Positions 1-10,572 are shown, counted from the stretch's first letter. The stretch is DNA of 30,483 nucleotides from Flammula alnicola (GCA_015499995.1 JADNRV010000484.1:1-30483), one strand, 5' to 3'. Numbers and translations are program-made. Notes: generated by a model from the sequence alone, not told the origin.

Positions 1-690
1 TCCTTGAGGACCGCGACATGCCCATGGTGAAGAGAAGAAAACGCGATACGCAGGAGGAGGAGAAGAAGAGAGAACAGTGAAATGAGAGTGGCAGGACAAA
101 TGAGGCCCAAGGCCTAGGGCTGGACCCAGCTGATTAGTAAGCGGTTGTTACCGATGTCACTCGGATCTCTCATAACCGTCCCAATTGGGATGTGACAGAC
201 TTTCCGGACTTTGCCGTACGAATTCCCGGATTATGTCAGCCGCGAACGCAAACTTTCCGTCGTGACGCATTCCTCTTGGTTTTCCCATCAATAGTCTGGG
301 TATTTTCACGGTCAGAAGTAAGAAAAAGAATTCAAAAAAAGAGGAAAAGAGAGAGAATTCACTGGACAGCTCTGATCCCTTCAGGTATTTTTCCTAGCTT
401 AAATTAGCTCTAAATTTCATTTCTGCCATCTACAAAATGTCGAAAAATGCCTAGCGCCCATTCCGCACGCAGCCAGATAGATTTTGAGTGACTTTCAGGC
501 ATTGTTTTTCAAATATTGTACTCAATAACCGATTTTATCTGTCAAAAATTTCCCCAGCCATTTCAGTTACTAATGTAAAGTATGTCTAATTTTTTCAACT
601 GCTTCCGTAATTTATTTGGGCCTCTATCGAGTGCGCAAGAGCTGATCCAGCAGGAGCAAGAGTCTCAGACGCACGGGAAAATGTCACGTG
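1..690. other. Intergenic stretch at left window edge
   Basis: I see no supportable gene here. Short open frames (for example 192-407 and 582-773) have no recognisable protein features and no splice partners. The stretch is AT-rich between about 400 and 600. It may belong to the same degenerate repeat as the palindromes that follow. Confidence 0.5.
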
Positions 691-922
691 AGTTATCTGC
701 CATGGCAGATAACTTTCTGAGTGGGCAGATAACTAATTTGCGAAATGTGAGCCTTTCATTAGACAAAAAATAATTCTGAAGAGACAGAAGTTTTAAATGA
801 CACATTACAATTGTGTGCGACCAACTATTTACAGCTCGGAGTATACATTTGATGCCATAATTCGCGACACTTCGTCAACTTTCGTCATAAAGTTATCTGC
901 CCGGAGCTTGCCGGGCAGATAA
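691..922. repeat. Cluster of palindromes sharing the motif TTATCTGCC
   Basis: Positions 691-714 form a perfect 24-base palindrome centred on CCATGG. A further inverted copy of its half-site lies at 723-734. Positions 893-922 form a hairpin with 12-base arms (TTATCTGCCCGG and its complement) around a 6-base loop. The shared half-site in several orientations resembles terminal or subterminal repeats of a DNA transposon. The broken ORF at 1025-1414 lies just downstream and could belong to the same element. I did not find a matching copy to its right. Confidence 0.6.
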
Positions 923-1024
923 ATACCCAGCTTATTGATCGGTCAACCTTCTTCCTCTTCTCTTCATTCTGCATAATGATATGTACCCCATTTCCTTACC
1001 TCTACTGTATCTGCGTATATAGCA

Positions 1025-1414
1025 ATGAATCAAGAAAACCTTTTCCCAAATCCTCCTGCTTCCCAAAGACAGCCACGTCGATCTGATACTGAGAAAGCCA
1101 AGGATGTTCTTCGCTACATGGCCGATAAATGCAGTTACTTCTCACTTTGACAATTTCTGGAAATGGTGTTCACTTCACAAGATGGTGACATTCAAAGGTC
1201 AGCAAATATGTTCCTCACAAGTGGAAGAGCCTGTGGGGTCATGGATGAATGGGCAAAGAAGATACCGAGTGAAGAGATGCTGGAATGGGCGATGAAGAAG
1301 GCAACCAAGGTCTGCCGTCAGGAGTTTAGTTCTAGCAATAGAAAGTCCCAGACCGTAGGCTTCCCCATCCCTGTTGGAGCGATAACAACAGATCCCCCGA
1401 GCGCCCAAGTATGA
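1025..1414 (+). pseudogene. Broken transposon-like ORF with one in-frame stop
   Basis: A single frame runs from an ATG at 1025 to a stop at 1412-1414, interrupted only by TGA at 1148-1150. Before the stop the frame reads as a basic, Gln/Pro-rich start followed by KAKDVLRYMADKC. After it comes QFLEMVFTSQDGDIQRSA, then an acidic/basic helical stretch and WAMKKATKV. The interrupted position falls where a Gly would suit a pattern like LGxFL. A single G-to-T change of GGA would create this TGA. The overall look recalls N-terminal parts of repeat-associated basidiomycete proteins (possibly the DUF6589 type). That family guess is from memory and weak. The flanking palindromes support a mobile-element origin. 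Confidence 0.45.
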
Positions 1415-2381
1415 AATTCGCTGACTCCATCTGATATGGATGAAGTCTCGACCCGGCCTTCAAAACACCTGCCTCCAGCGCAAGTTCATTCCATCTTCCT
1501 CCGTTAGAGGTTTCAGAGGTTGGACAGATAGAACTTCTCCAATGGCGAAAGCAGCGCGCTTAGGACGACCTCAGCTGGAGAGGGAATACAGTGCACACGT
1601 TGAGAGAGATTGAGGGCCGGAAGGACTTGTTGGACTGGAAACAGAAATGGCCGGCGTGAGGAGTGGGGCGTTGAGCGTGTTGCCTGTCACGGTGATGGGT
1701 GTGAGAGGTAACTGGCGAGAGCGATATTGATGAGACGATGGTGCACAGAGAGCCGGAAGGAGTTGTTGGAGTGGAAACAGAAACGCCCGGCGTGAGGAGT
1801 GGGGCGTTGAGTCACTTGAGTGTGTTGCCTGTGATGGGTGTGCACTGTGAGAGGTAACTGGCGAGAGCGATGTTGACGAGTAGGGGGCCAGATCAGCTGG
1901 GAATGCACGTTTTCGAACATTAGAAGAGATGTAGAAAGATGGTAAGCTAAAGAAAATGAAAGAAAGAGGACAGACGCGTCGAGGAATGACGACGGCGCGC
2001 TCGGAAAACATATCCTGAGGGCATACGGGAATTCGCGTCAGGCAAGGGTCCCGCCCGGTTCTTTGGTTGGAAGTGTCCCAGACTCTCTTAGCAGGCCCGC
2101 CAAATTGGGACTGTTAAGAGCTCGTCCGAGACTAACCAGGTCAGTACAATCGCGAGGTTCTTATTGGAATAATTCGAATCTTCGACCAGTTCTGCTGCAC
2201 CAATATCTACGCGGTTCTCCACTTTATCTTAATTTTATCCGTCAGGAAGCGCCTGCACTCTTGTTTGTCTCTATTTTGCAAAGGCTTGTCGTTTTTTGAC
2301 CCCCATCCATCTTGTGCTGCCAATCGAGGACAGCTCAAACGCTCCTTTTATTTCTCCACTCATCCTTCTCCCATTCAAAAC
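1415..2381. other. Intergenic region upstream of eIF3h
   Basis: No gene is supportable. The only clear structure is the imperfect tandem duplication at about 1614-1884. The last 150 bases before 2382 are pyrimidine-rich and probably hold the eIF3h promoter and 5' UTR. Confidence 0.5.
1614..1884. repeat. Two-copy imperfect tandem duplication, about 125-135 bases per unit
   Basis: Unit 1 (about 1614-1736) and unit 2 (about 1750-1884) both carry GCCGGAAGGA, GGAAACAGAAA, GGCGTGAGGAGTGGGGCGTT, GTGTTGCCTGT, GATGGGTGTG and GAGAGGTAACTGGCGAGAGC in the same order. Unit 2 has small insertions. The long open frame on the minus strand over this area comes from the repeat and shows no protein features. 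Confidence 0.8.
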
Positions 2382-3764
2382 ATGGCAGCAACATCCATGG
2401 CTGCTGCCCTTGCGGCATCCCTCCCAGCACCTTCTGCGATAGCCGCAGCGCCAACCCCCACATACGAGGCAATCCCAGCTTCCATGGCCAAAGTCATCGA
2501 TATTGAAGCTGACATTCCACTCAACTGCGTGCAACTCGACGGATTGGTATGTTTTGCATATTATTAATCTTCTCACAACGTATAACCATGAGGAGATCTT
2601 GTTGACATTTCTGTTACGCAGGTTGTTACCAAAATCATTAAACACGCACGAGAAGCTCCCTCTTCAACCGCCCATGGGTTATTGTTAGGACTCGATCTCG
2701 ATGGCATCCTCGAAGTCTCCAATTCGTTCGCTCTACCCCACCATGTGGGCGACGAGGATGACAAGTCCTCAAAGTCAAGTGGTATGTATGAATTCATTGA
2801 TCTACTTAAGCTGGGGCCCCACTCATCTGGGTCCTGGATTCTCAGCACGCCACCAGGCATCCATGCTCCGTTCGTTGAAGGAGGTGCAGGCGGACGACAG
2901 TGTGATTGGCTTCTACCAAGCGACAACACTAGGCGCATTTCTCAATCAGACATTGGTGGACACTCAGGCTATTCATCAAGATAAGCTTAGACACGGAGGT
3001 ATTGTTATTGTACACGGTACGCACGTTGCACGGACCTAAATATCGGCGGCTGAAAATTTTCTTCATACAGACCTGTCACAAACCGCACGGGGGAACGCCT
3101 CGTTCCGGGCATACCGATTAACGGCAGCGTTTTTGGATGCATATAAAAAATCGAACTTTAGCACCTCAAGGTGAGTCATTTGATGAGTGCTGCTGCAAGG
3201 GGCTTATTAATAGGGCATTGGAACAGTCTGATGAGCCATCGTCTAACATTTTCATCGATTTTGGAAGAAGTGCCTCTCAAAATCCGAACGAACCCTCTGC
3301 TGGGTGCGTTCCTCGGCAAGCTGACAGAGACAAGCAAAGAGCCCCTCTCAAGCGCCACAGTGCAGAGTAGAGAAACGGCAGGACTAGGCCCGTCATTCTC
3401 GGTACTTGATCTCGGAACAGGAGGAGTAACGCGGAATCTGGAGCAAATCATCGAAGCTGTAGACAACTATCGGACAGAAGAAGGCAATCTATCGTATATG
3501 AGCCGACAAATAGCCCGTGAGCGAGCCAAGGCGGAGAACTACATTGCGAAACGCAAGGAGGAGAATGCGGCTCGGGTTGCGCAAGGCCTTGCGCCGCTTC
3601 CAGAGGAAGATGTAACACGGCTGTTCAAGATACCTGCAGAGCCCAGCAGACTTGAAAGCCTGCTTATTCTCGGACAGATTGACGCGTATGGAAAGAGTTT
3701 GGCTGGGAGTGCGAGTACGGGGCTAGTTAAGATGTACGCAGCGAATGCAGGATCGGATGTTTGA
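2382..3764 (+). CDS. Eukaryotic translation initiation factor 3 subunit H
   Basis: This is a subunit of the eIF3 complex, which acts on the 40S ribosomal subunit in cytoplasmic translation initiation. Exons are 2382-2546, 2622-2781, 2846-3016, 3071-3170 and 3227-3764, giving 377 residues with all introns GT-AG. A low-complexity Ala/Pro-rich start of about 35 residues precedes the MPN domain (VQLDGLVVTKIIKHA, then GLLLGLDLDGILEVSN, then GFYQATTLGAFLNQTLVDTQ). In active JAMM proteases the corresponding stretch carries HxH. Here it reads QAT, so no catalytic zinc site is expected, as is usual for eIF3h. The C-terminal half (LTFSSILEEVPLKIR, then a charged helix with RQIARERAKAENYIAKRKEE) also matches the family. 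The ATG sits after a CT-rich leader. The next gene follows in tandem 220 bases downstream. Confidence 0.95.
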
Positions 3765-3940
3765 TTAGAGAATATCATTCCATTATTCGAGTCGTGTACA
3801 ACGCATGGATGGCAACGGACCAAACAAAGAAATAAGATGGATGGACAAATTAGATTTCTCGGCTGGTTGCCTTCCAGATTGGGACTCTCGACTCTTCACC
3901 CTCCTTCTCCTCCTTCCTTCCTTTTTTTTTCTTTTTAAGT

Positions 3941-3948
3941 TATAAAAG
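3941..3948 (+). promoter_or_regulatory. TATA box of the expansin-like gene
   Basis: TATAAAAG lies 37-44 bases before the ATG at 3985, directly after a long CT/T-rich tract (about 3899-3935). This arrangement is common for strongly expressed fungal genes. The transcript start is inferred. Confidence 0.55.
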
Positions 3949-3984
3949 ATCCCTTCACTCCTTTGCCATCCCTCCTTACCAGCC

Positions 3985-4944
3985 ATGTCTTTCGCAAAGT
4001 GTCTCGTCCTCTTCCTCTCTCTCGCCGCCTCCGCCAACGCCCTCGCTACCCCTCATGTCGTCAGGCATCCCTCCCACCACCGCGCGATTGCTGCCCGCGT
4101 TGCCGCCCCTGCCCCCGTAGATGTCCCTGCCCTGTCTCTCCGCAAGCGCCAGAACACTCAGCGCTGCAGACAGCGCTCTTCCTCCGTTCAAGCTCCCTCC
4201 TCCACTCACCCTGCTTCCTCGGCCAATATCCTGCCAGTGAGCAAGCCGACAACATCTGCCAAGGCGGCTCCTCCTCCTGCCCCTACAACGTCGACGAAGA
4301 AAGCGACCCCGACACCAGCTCCAGCTCCAGCCCCTGCTACTACCCATGTTCAACAAGCCGCTCCCGCTCCTGCTCCGGCTACCACCAAGCAGTCGTCCAC
4401 TGGTAGCAGCTCCAACCTCCCTAGCTTCATGGTTGGCACACAAACCGGCCAAGGCACTTTCTATGCCAGTCAGTTCACTCCTCTTTTATTCGTTGCGTTC
4501 ATTTTTCTCATTTCTTGCACTAGCTGGCTTGGGTGCATGTGGTATCACCAATACAGACACTGACCACATTGCCGCCGTTTCTCACCTCCTATTCGACAAT
4601 TTCCCGTACGTTCCTTTTGTCGGTCATTTTTGGCCGCAAATCACTGATTGATTCGACCTTGACCATAATTTGCAGTGGTTACAACGGGGTGAATCCCAAC
4701 AGCAATCCACTGTGCGGTAGGACTGTCACCGCCAACTGTATGCAAATTTCCCATCATTTTCTTGGCTGTTATTAACCAATTTTTCTGTTGCTGTGCAGAT
4801 CAAGGCAAGAGCGTCACGGTGGCTCTTACCGACCGATGCACAGGCTGTGCCGTCACTGATCTCGACTTCTCCCCTTCCGCCTTCAACCAACTCGCCGATT
4901 TCGCCGTTGGCCGCATCTCCGGCATGACCTGGACTTGGAATTAG
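3985..4944 (+). CDS. Secreted expansin/RlpA-like double-psi beta-barrel protein
   Basis: Exons 3985-4468, 4524-4605, 4676-4737 and 4799-4944 give 257 residues. A signal peptide (about residues 1-20, MSFAKCLVLFLSLAASANAL) is followed by a short pro-region ending in LRKR, a likely Kex2 processing site. Next comes a Pro/Ala/Thr-rich linker of about 90 residues, typical of O-glycosylated spacers. The C-terminal barrel starts near GTFYATGLGACG and contains NPLCGRTV and DRCTGCAVTDLDFSPSAF, with the conserved Cys pairs and the Asp of the RlpA/expansin-like family. It ends in MTWTWN. Such proteins act outside the cell on cell walls. No carbohydrate-binding module is visible. Function beyond the fold is not shown by the sequence. 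Confidence 0.88.
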
Positions 4945-5421
4945 ATTGCCCGTCGGAGTCCCACCACCTGCTTCTCTTCGATCCCCGTCAAACCAGTTTG
5001 ACGATGCCCCTCTTTTTCTTATGACTCTATTCGCCACATCCGGTTGGCGATGTGCGGCGCCAGAGGCGTCATTCCTTCCCTTTTTCGTCTCTTTTGCGAG
5101 TCAAAATGACACGGAGAAGGCTGGAAAGCAAGGCTTTATTTGCATCCTGCTCAGCATTTTTATATCCTTTTTTTATCTCTAACTTGATACCGAATGGAAA
5201 CGAGCTTGCTCGTCATTTACCTTACTGTACTTGCTTTGGTCATGTATGCTGTTTCACCGTTCTTGTTCCGCCAGTCGGTCAAGGCCGTACTTCTGATCAA
5301 TGAAATAGAACTCAACAATTTTAAACTCCTTTCGTGCTCGTCGGCGATTAGTCTCTTGAGTTCCTTGCACTTTCGGGTCAGGAGTAAAGGGTATCCAGCA
5401 TCCTCCTACATGAAAGTATTT
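4945..5421. other. Convergent 3' region between expansin-like gene and IPI1/TEX10 gene
   Basis: This region holds the 3' UTRs of the two converging genes. Several small open frames are present but none has protein-family features. AATAAA-like polyadenylation signals are not clear. Confidence 0.5.
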
Positions 5422-8400
5422 TCATTTTTTCTTCGTAGAAGAGCTCGACACATGCAACCAATAATCTTGCTCCTCTTCTCCGGCAACGGCTAATCCGACC
5501 GCTCTCGAAAGACCCTCAAACTCCTTCCCCTCATTCTTGTCCAAACTCATAGCCGTGGTCGCTACATCTAGGGCAAGAAGGCGCACTCGTGACACTGACG
5601 ACACGGGCAGCTTTTTGTAAGGCCCAGGCAGAGCCCCGCGGCTTGGATGGTCCATGTAGAAATAAGGAACGAGCCGTGATTGGAGCGAAGCGATTATCTG
5701 CGTGCCAGCGTCAATTAAACGGCGTTAAACGCACAAAGACTCTTTCTGAGACATCCAGTCAAGAACACGCACCTCAGATTGGGCTGCTTTTGGTCGACGC
5801 TGGAGAACACGCAGCAGGGTCCGCAGTATTACCTGAGACGGAGTGGGTGAACACATTAACCGTGCTTGTTTTGGACAGGAAATTGGGTTATGGACTTGCC
5901 TCTGTGCTGGGTAGGTTGTTGCTTCCCAGTTCCCAGAGAACTTGTGGTAGATGTAAAAACCACGCATCGAATTTTGCCTTCACCGCAGGATCTCTATCTG
6001 AATTGAAGTTGCCGCGATAGTGGGGTTCCAGACCCAACTAGACACGAATGCGACGTAAATAAAGGTTTTGCCGCGAGACTAATCAGGTTCAAGGAAGGAA
6101 GGGGGGACATACCAGCATGAGCCGCGCGACAAACTCGACCGTCAACCGCTTACACGCTGACTTGGGCGTCACCTTGGTCGCATGGTCCAGCGTCGCGTGG
6201 AGGACTTCTTCTGAATCCTGCGCGCTACTCGCACTTGAGGTGCTGCTGATCAACGCCCAGACAGTCGGCAGCAGCGCGCGGTAAGCCGTGGGGTTGATCG
6301 GAACGCCGACTTGGGCCGAAGAAGCAGGCTCGCCACGAAGTCGACGAATGATGTATTGCGTCACCCGGTCTGTCTGGATCGGTGGTCTGCTTTTTGGCCC
6401 TGTGGGGTGGGTCGATGGGCGACCGCGTGCCTTCCGCGTCTGATGAGACCGGAAAGCTGTGTCTTCGGCGGCGTTTACAGCTAAGGAGGTGAGTTCGCAG
6501 AATATAAGGTTGAATTCCTCGTACGACTGCTCGAGCTGTAACGTCATCCGCATATGAGCATTGTTCTGGTTACAAAAAGAAGAACAATGCGCAATATACC
6601 TTGGCGTCCCTTGATGATGCTGGGAAGTAGGGCGCCATGTAGTTGACAATGCTTTCTAGTCGTACGATATGGGCTTGGTCAATCTACACCGACGATCAGT
6701 TTACATCATTAGATGTTATTATATTAACTCACATTTTCTGGAGATTGCATGATGACATGGTACAAGCTTTGGACTATCCGGGCGATGACAACTATGAGCT
6801 GGACTTCCGTCTCGGAAGGAGTTGAGCTCGGCGAGAATACAGCAGGTGCACAATCTAGATAGGTTTCAATAATCGTCGAATGAAGCGTGTTGGCAAGATG
6901 CTGTGGACGATAAGCGTCAGCTAAATAGAATAATGAATGAAGTTAAATGACTCGTACAGATACGAATTCGACACTGGCTAGTTGGGAGTTGTAGGTATTT
7001 TCCTTTGCACCCGAGACATCTATAGTATTAGCAAGCGCTTGTAACTTCCAGGGTTCGCCCAACGCGCTTTCGAGTAACGGATAATGCTGAGTGAAGATAT
7101 CGCCAAGTTCATCGTCCGGTGAGATTTCCGGCTGCCAAGTCCTAAAGAGGCGTTTTCGTTTGGTTGCGTTGAAAGTAGGTTCGAGCAGGGATTCAAAGGA
7201 ATAGTATGCTTCTAATGATGGGAAGACATTCCTCATAAACACAGCATCCAGAGCAGTGCTTGAAGCTAGCGGGGTGTTTCCTTTCTCTGAGGTGGACATG
7301 CTATCCAAGGGGGATAAAGCAACACGGAGGAAGGCTGAAAGAGAACGAAGGACGACCAGCTTGGACTAGAGAAAAAATCATTATAATCGAATAAATAAAT
7401 ATTAGAGAACAGGGTCCACATACCGCAGAAGTCAGCACCACACTCGCTGTCGATGTTGCAATCAATGGTCCTAAAATGACGGAACGATTAGAGGCCTACG
7501 CCATCCCAAAAAAATCGAACAAAAAGTTAAAGCACCATTTATTTCTCCGTACTTTGTGCCCGCATTGAGGATGCCTAGATAGCCTCCCAAAGCCCGACTC
7601 CCATGGCTGTCAGTGGTTTCGCACCATCCTGCCACCACACTCTCAGGAATGCATTCTAGCAAAATGTCAAGGAATCGTATGGCGTCAATCCTGATCTCCG
7701 GGAAAATGTGTGTTTGTGCGGAGGTGGTGAATAAGAGGAGCAAAGGCGAGTGGGGGATGAGATCTTCCTAGAGTGTAGATGAGAAAAAAGATTGGATGTG
7801 GAAGGATAGAAAGACATACTGAGGGAATCTTTGGCAAAAGCCAGTTGAATAATGAAAGTAGTTGTTTACGGACTCCGGCATCCTGTTCTTCGATTAGCGA
7901 GGGTGCTCGCTAAGATGCAAGTATACGCACCTCGTCTCCGATTACTCGAACGAGTGCATTCACCAAGGGCGTCAGACATGAGTCCAGAAGTTCCCAATTC
8001 GCATCGAACAACTCCCGCAGACCAAGTATCGCGTCTTGCACCAACAGGTGAGTAACGCATAGGTCCTGTTACAATATAAATTCACCTTTCCGCTGTCCAG
8101 CATTATAATGCTTGAGATGTGATATCAAGTCTGCGAACGTCAATTGCCTTCTGGTGATCGGCTGGGACGTGTCTTTGTCAACGGCGATGCTTTGCGAGGG
8201 TAGAACAATTGCTAGTTTGTCATGGCCTCAGAGGCAGCATTGGGATAATGGAGATAAGGGTGCCCACATCTCGCTTTGAATGATGTATCTATCGCATTAT
8301 TCGCAACCGCTTTCCCTTTCCCAAGCTTGAGTTTGGCTTTCTGAACACAAAAGACATGAGTATGTCACCAGAACGAGCGTGTGCCAGATGGAGATGATTA

Positions 8401-8449
8401 CCGAAAAGTCTGCAACCTTCTCCTTCTTCTTCTTTGCGCTTTTGGGCAT
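5422..8449 (-). CDS. Pre-rRNA-processing protein, Ipi1/TEX10 family
   Basis: Ipi1 (TEX10 in animals) works with Rix1/Ipi3 in the nucleolus on 60S maturation. Exons, 5' to 3': 8449-8402, 8340-8268, 8211-8086, 8034-7931, 7882-7820, 7767-7536, 7470-7424, 7365-6958, 6900-6733, 6683-6600, 6535-6113, 6037-5900, 5832-5773 and 5697-5422. This gives 749 residues, frame-consistent throughout. The start is basic (MPKSAKKKKEK). The family core follows: QLTFADLISHLKHYNAGQRK, DAILGLRELF, VNALVRVIGDEDAGVRKQLL and FPEIRIDAIRFLDILLE, an ARM-like helical repeat pattern. The C-terminus has AWFLHLPQVLWELG and LPGPYKKLP. The intron 5899-5833 needs a GC donor (GAG|GCAAGT). The acceptor before the 6535 exon is ambiguous: 6565 is also in frame but implies a 34-base intron. 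Confidence 0.9.
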
Positions 8450-8603
8450 CCTGAATATATGGGAATGTGGATGTATAGTACGTCCAGAGTTTGGAGAAAG
8501 ACCGTTGAACGAGAGTTGAAATTTAGATTGGACAGAAAATGATTGCTTTGTGCGGCCCGAACGGTCCGTGACTAGGCTCCTTGAGAGGAATCCCCATTCT
8601 CGA

Positions 8604-9016
8604 CACTGTCACACTCGGCTACTTACCCTCATTCACACTCACACTCGGTAACTCACACTCGGGAACCCGGCATCTCACGTGCATCAACGTGCCGATAACG
8701 GCACACAGTTAGGGTGTAGGTTAGGATGTTAGGGTTGGTTAGGGTCGTTAGGGTCGGTTAGGGTTCGCGTTAAGGTTGGTTAGGTTAGGGTTCGCGTTAA
8801 GGTTCGTGTTAGGGTTCGTGTTAGGGTTCGCGTTAGGGTGAGGGTGGGGAATATTCATCTTTGGCGCGCGGGAGCGCGCCTCGTTGAGTTTTAACGGACT
8901 TAGAATTTGAGAGATAAATATGTTACATAAGACATTTGAGGAGGGATGCCGGAATGCCGAGTGTGAGTGTGAGTGATCGAGTGTGAGTGTGAGTGCCGGA
9001 GGGCAGTGTGACAGTG
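8604..9016. mobile_element. Short element with 13-base terminal inverted repeats
   Basis: The left end CACTGTCACACTC (8604-8616) is matched in inverse orientation by CAGTGTGACAGTG (9004-9016). Inside each end are direct copies of CACTC/GAGTG-type repeats: left 8633-8668, right about 8958-8992. Further in, CCGGCAT at left is matched by ATGCCGG at right. No protein is encoded, so this is a non-autonomous, MITE-like element. GA occurs immediately outside both ends, which could be a 2-base target duplication or chance. CACTG-type ends recall CACTA/Plavaka-like superfamilies. That assignment is inference. Confidence 0.6.
8708..8847 (+). repeat. Interstitial telomere-like (TTAGGG) degenerate repeats
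   Basis: About ten TTAGG/TTAAGG cores are spaced by short variants such as TTCGCG, TTCGTG and TCG, all in the same orientation. They sit in the middle of the 8604-9016 inverted-repeat element. TTAGGG is the usual telomere unit in basidiomycetes. The degeneration and the flanking genes on both sides show that this is not a functional chromosome end. Confidence 0.85.
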
Positions 9017-9791
9017 GATGACTTCCCGTAGGAATCTGAAGCAGGTTTAGAGCTCTAAACCTGCTTCAAACCTTATTTGCCGAGGTCTAGATCTCGGCAT
9101 GGCCGCGGCTCAGAATATGGCCGCGCTTCAGACCCTTTTCAAACTCTAAATTCTGGCGAGGGGTCAGGACCCTCTGCCAGATGATAAAAAATATTAAAAA
9201 CTCTTCAAACACCTCCAGATGACCCAAAATGTCATTGAGATGAATCTGAGTCGGGGCTCAGTCAGTTTTTGGTGAATGTGGTGATGACATAAGCTGACCG
9301 CTGTTCAACTGGTTACTGTTCCCCCAACAAATTCTTGCTCGCTCATGGACTTTCCAATGAACGACAATGCCAACTCTGGTTGGGACAGTCTTGAGGAGTC
9401 CTCATTCCCGACTTCACATACAGACTTACATCTGCCAAATGATATCCTTCAAAGTCAGCAATATCCAGATCCTCCTGCGGTGAACGCACAACTTTACTCA
9501 TCAGAGATGCCCAGATGTTGTCTTCGGGCGGACTGATAAGTTTTTATTTTTGCCTCACTCCAGTGCTATGGTAGGGAGCAACAGATAATCGACGATTATC
9601 GTGAAATTGCCATTCTTGGTCTGTGGGAACTTCAGGGTCAATGGCTTCGGAGCCTGCTTCAGATTTAGAGCTTATGGTTTACGGTCTGGAAAAAGATGTT
9701 CTAAACTTTTACAGATCGGAGTTTGAACAATTTTATAAAATATGAAGCAAGTTTAGAGCTCCAAATTCCTACGGGAAGTCATCCAGTGTCG
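9012..9791. mobile_element. Non-autonomous inverted-repeat element of about 780 bases
   Basis: GGATGACTTCCCGTAGGAAT at 9016-9035 recurs inverted near 9766-9785. The similarity continues inward through AGAGCTCTAAAC and TGCTTC on both sides. The left arm contains a palindrome around AGAGCTCT (about 9038-9067) and a near-palindrome around GTCTAGATC (about 9079-9098). A further related piece lies at about 9655-9675. Only small open frames are present (9345-9536, 63 codons, unrecognised). The left end overlaps the right end of the 8604-9016 element. Confidence 0.65.
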
Positions 9792-10562
9792 TACTTGGTA
9801 TATCCTCGCTCCTTGACTCGGTACGGTCACGGTCGACTTCGAACCTTCAACTTCGTCGGCAATTTTGACTGTGATGCATATGGGCTAGCTTGCCTCAGAA
9901 ATAGCACACTCGCGATCCTACTTACGAACACTTGACTTCCTATGACTCGTCTCCCCAAGGTCTCCAAAATCTTCTTTTGCCACGGTATCTACTATCAGAG
10001 ACCGAAGTACTAGTGCCACTCTGTTGCGGTGTCGCTGCCCACCGCTGCTGTCAGTGGCGTCTTGCTCAACATAAGGAGGAGTATGCCGCATATTTTACGC
10101 GCTTTTGAGGGCTCGAGCTGGCAGAAAATGCCACCGACAATAATCACATATACAGTAGTCCGGCGTTGTCGAGAGACTATTGCAAGTGACGTCGTCGGGG
10201 GCTTGCGGTACTAGGAACTACGACGATGAATCCCTGCTATGTGGCCTAAATATCCCAGATCTTTTATCCATTCCCAGGCTTTGAGAGGACTAAAATTATC
10301 CAATATTTTCAAACAATCGACGAGCAGATTAAGCGCTGCTTCTCCGTCGACAACTGTGGCACGAAATTATGGTATGTTCTCTGTTCGCTATCGCGCTCTT
10401 TCCCCACTTCTTACCTTGATCAGATGACGGTTCTCGCGTCATGTTCTGAGGTTGAACGGGATGTTTTCTCCCGCATGCTGCAAAACCATGCATCGACATC
10501 GCTGGCACTCCTCCTTTTCCGGTATTCTACCGAAGAAAGTTCTCCCACCAGCCTTGCGCTCA

Positions 10563-10572
10563 ATATATATAA
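10563..10572 (+). promoter_or_regulatory. TATA box of the mannanase gene
   Basis: ATATATAAAA lies about 40-49 bases upstream of the mannanase ATG at 10612, a normal distance for fungal core promoters with short leaders. No upstream regulator site was identified with confidence. Confidence 0.55.

Noticed and set aside
1571..2011. 146-codon open frame on the minus strand
   Set aside because: It is Ser/Pro/His-rich, repeats itself because of the tandem duplication, and has no protein-family features.
3976..4452. 158-codon minus-strand frame inside the expansin-like gene
   Set aside because: It is a shadow of the repetitive Pro/Ala/Thr codons of the real plus-strand gene.
5589..6020. 143-codon plus-strand frame
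   Set aside because: The minus strand here holds conserved Ipi1/TEX10 C-terminal exons that join in frame; the plus frame has no recognisable content.
8708..8847. True chromosome end
   Set aside because: The repeats are degenerate and have ordinary genes on both sides, so they are interstitial.
9345..9536. 63-codon frame inside the 780-base repeat
   Set aside because: Composition is plausible but it is short, unrecognised and lies in a degenerate repeat; not called as a gene.
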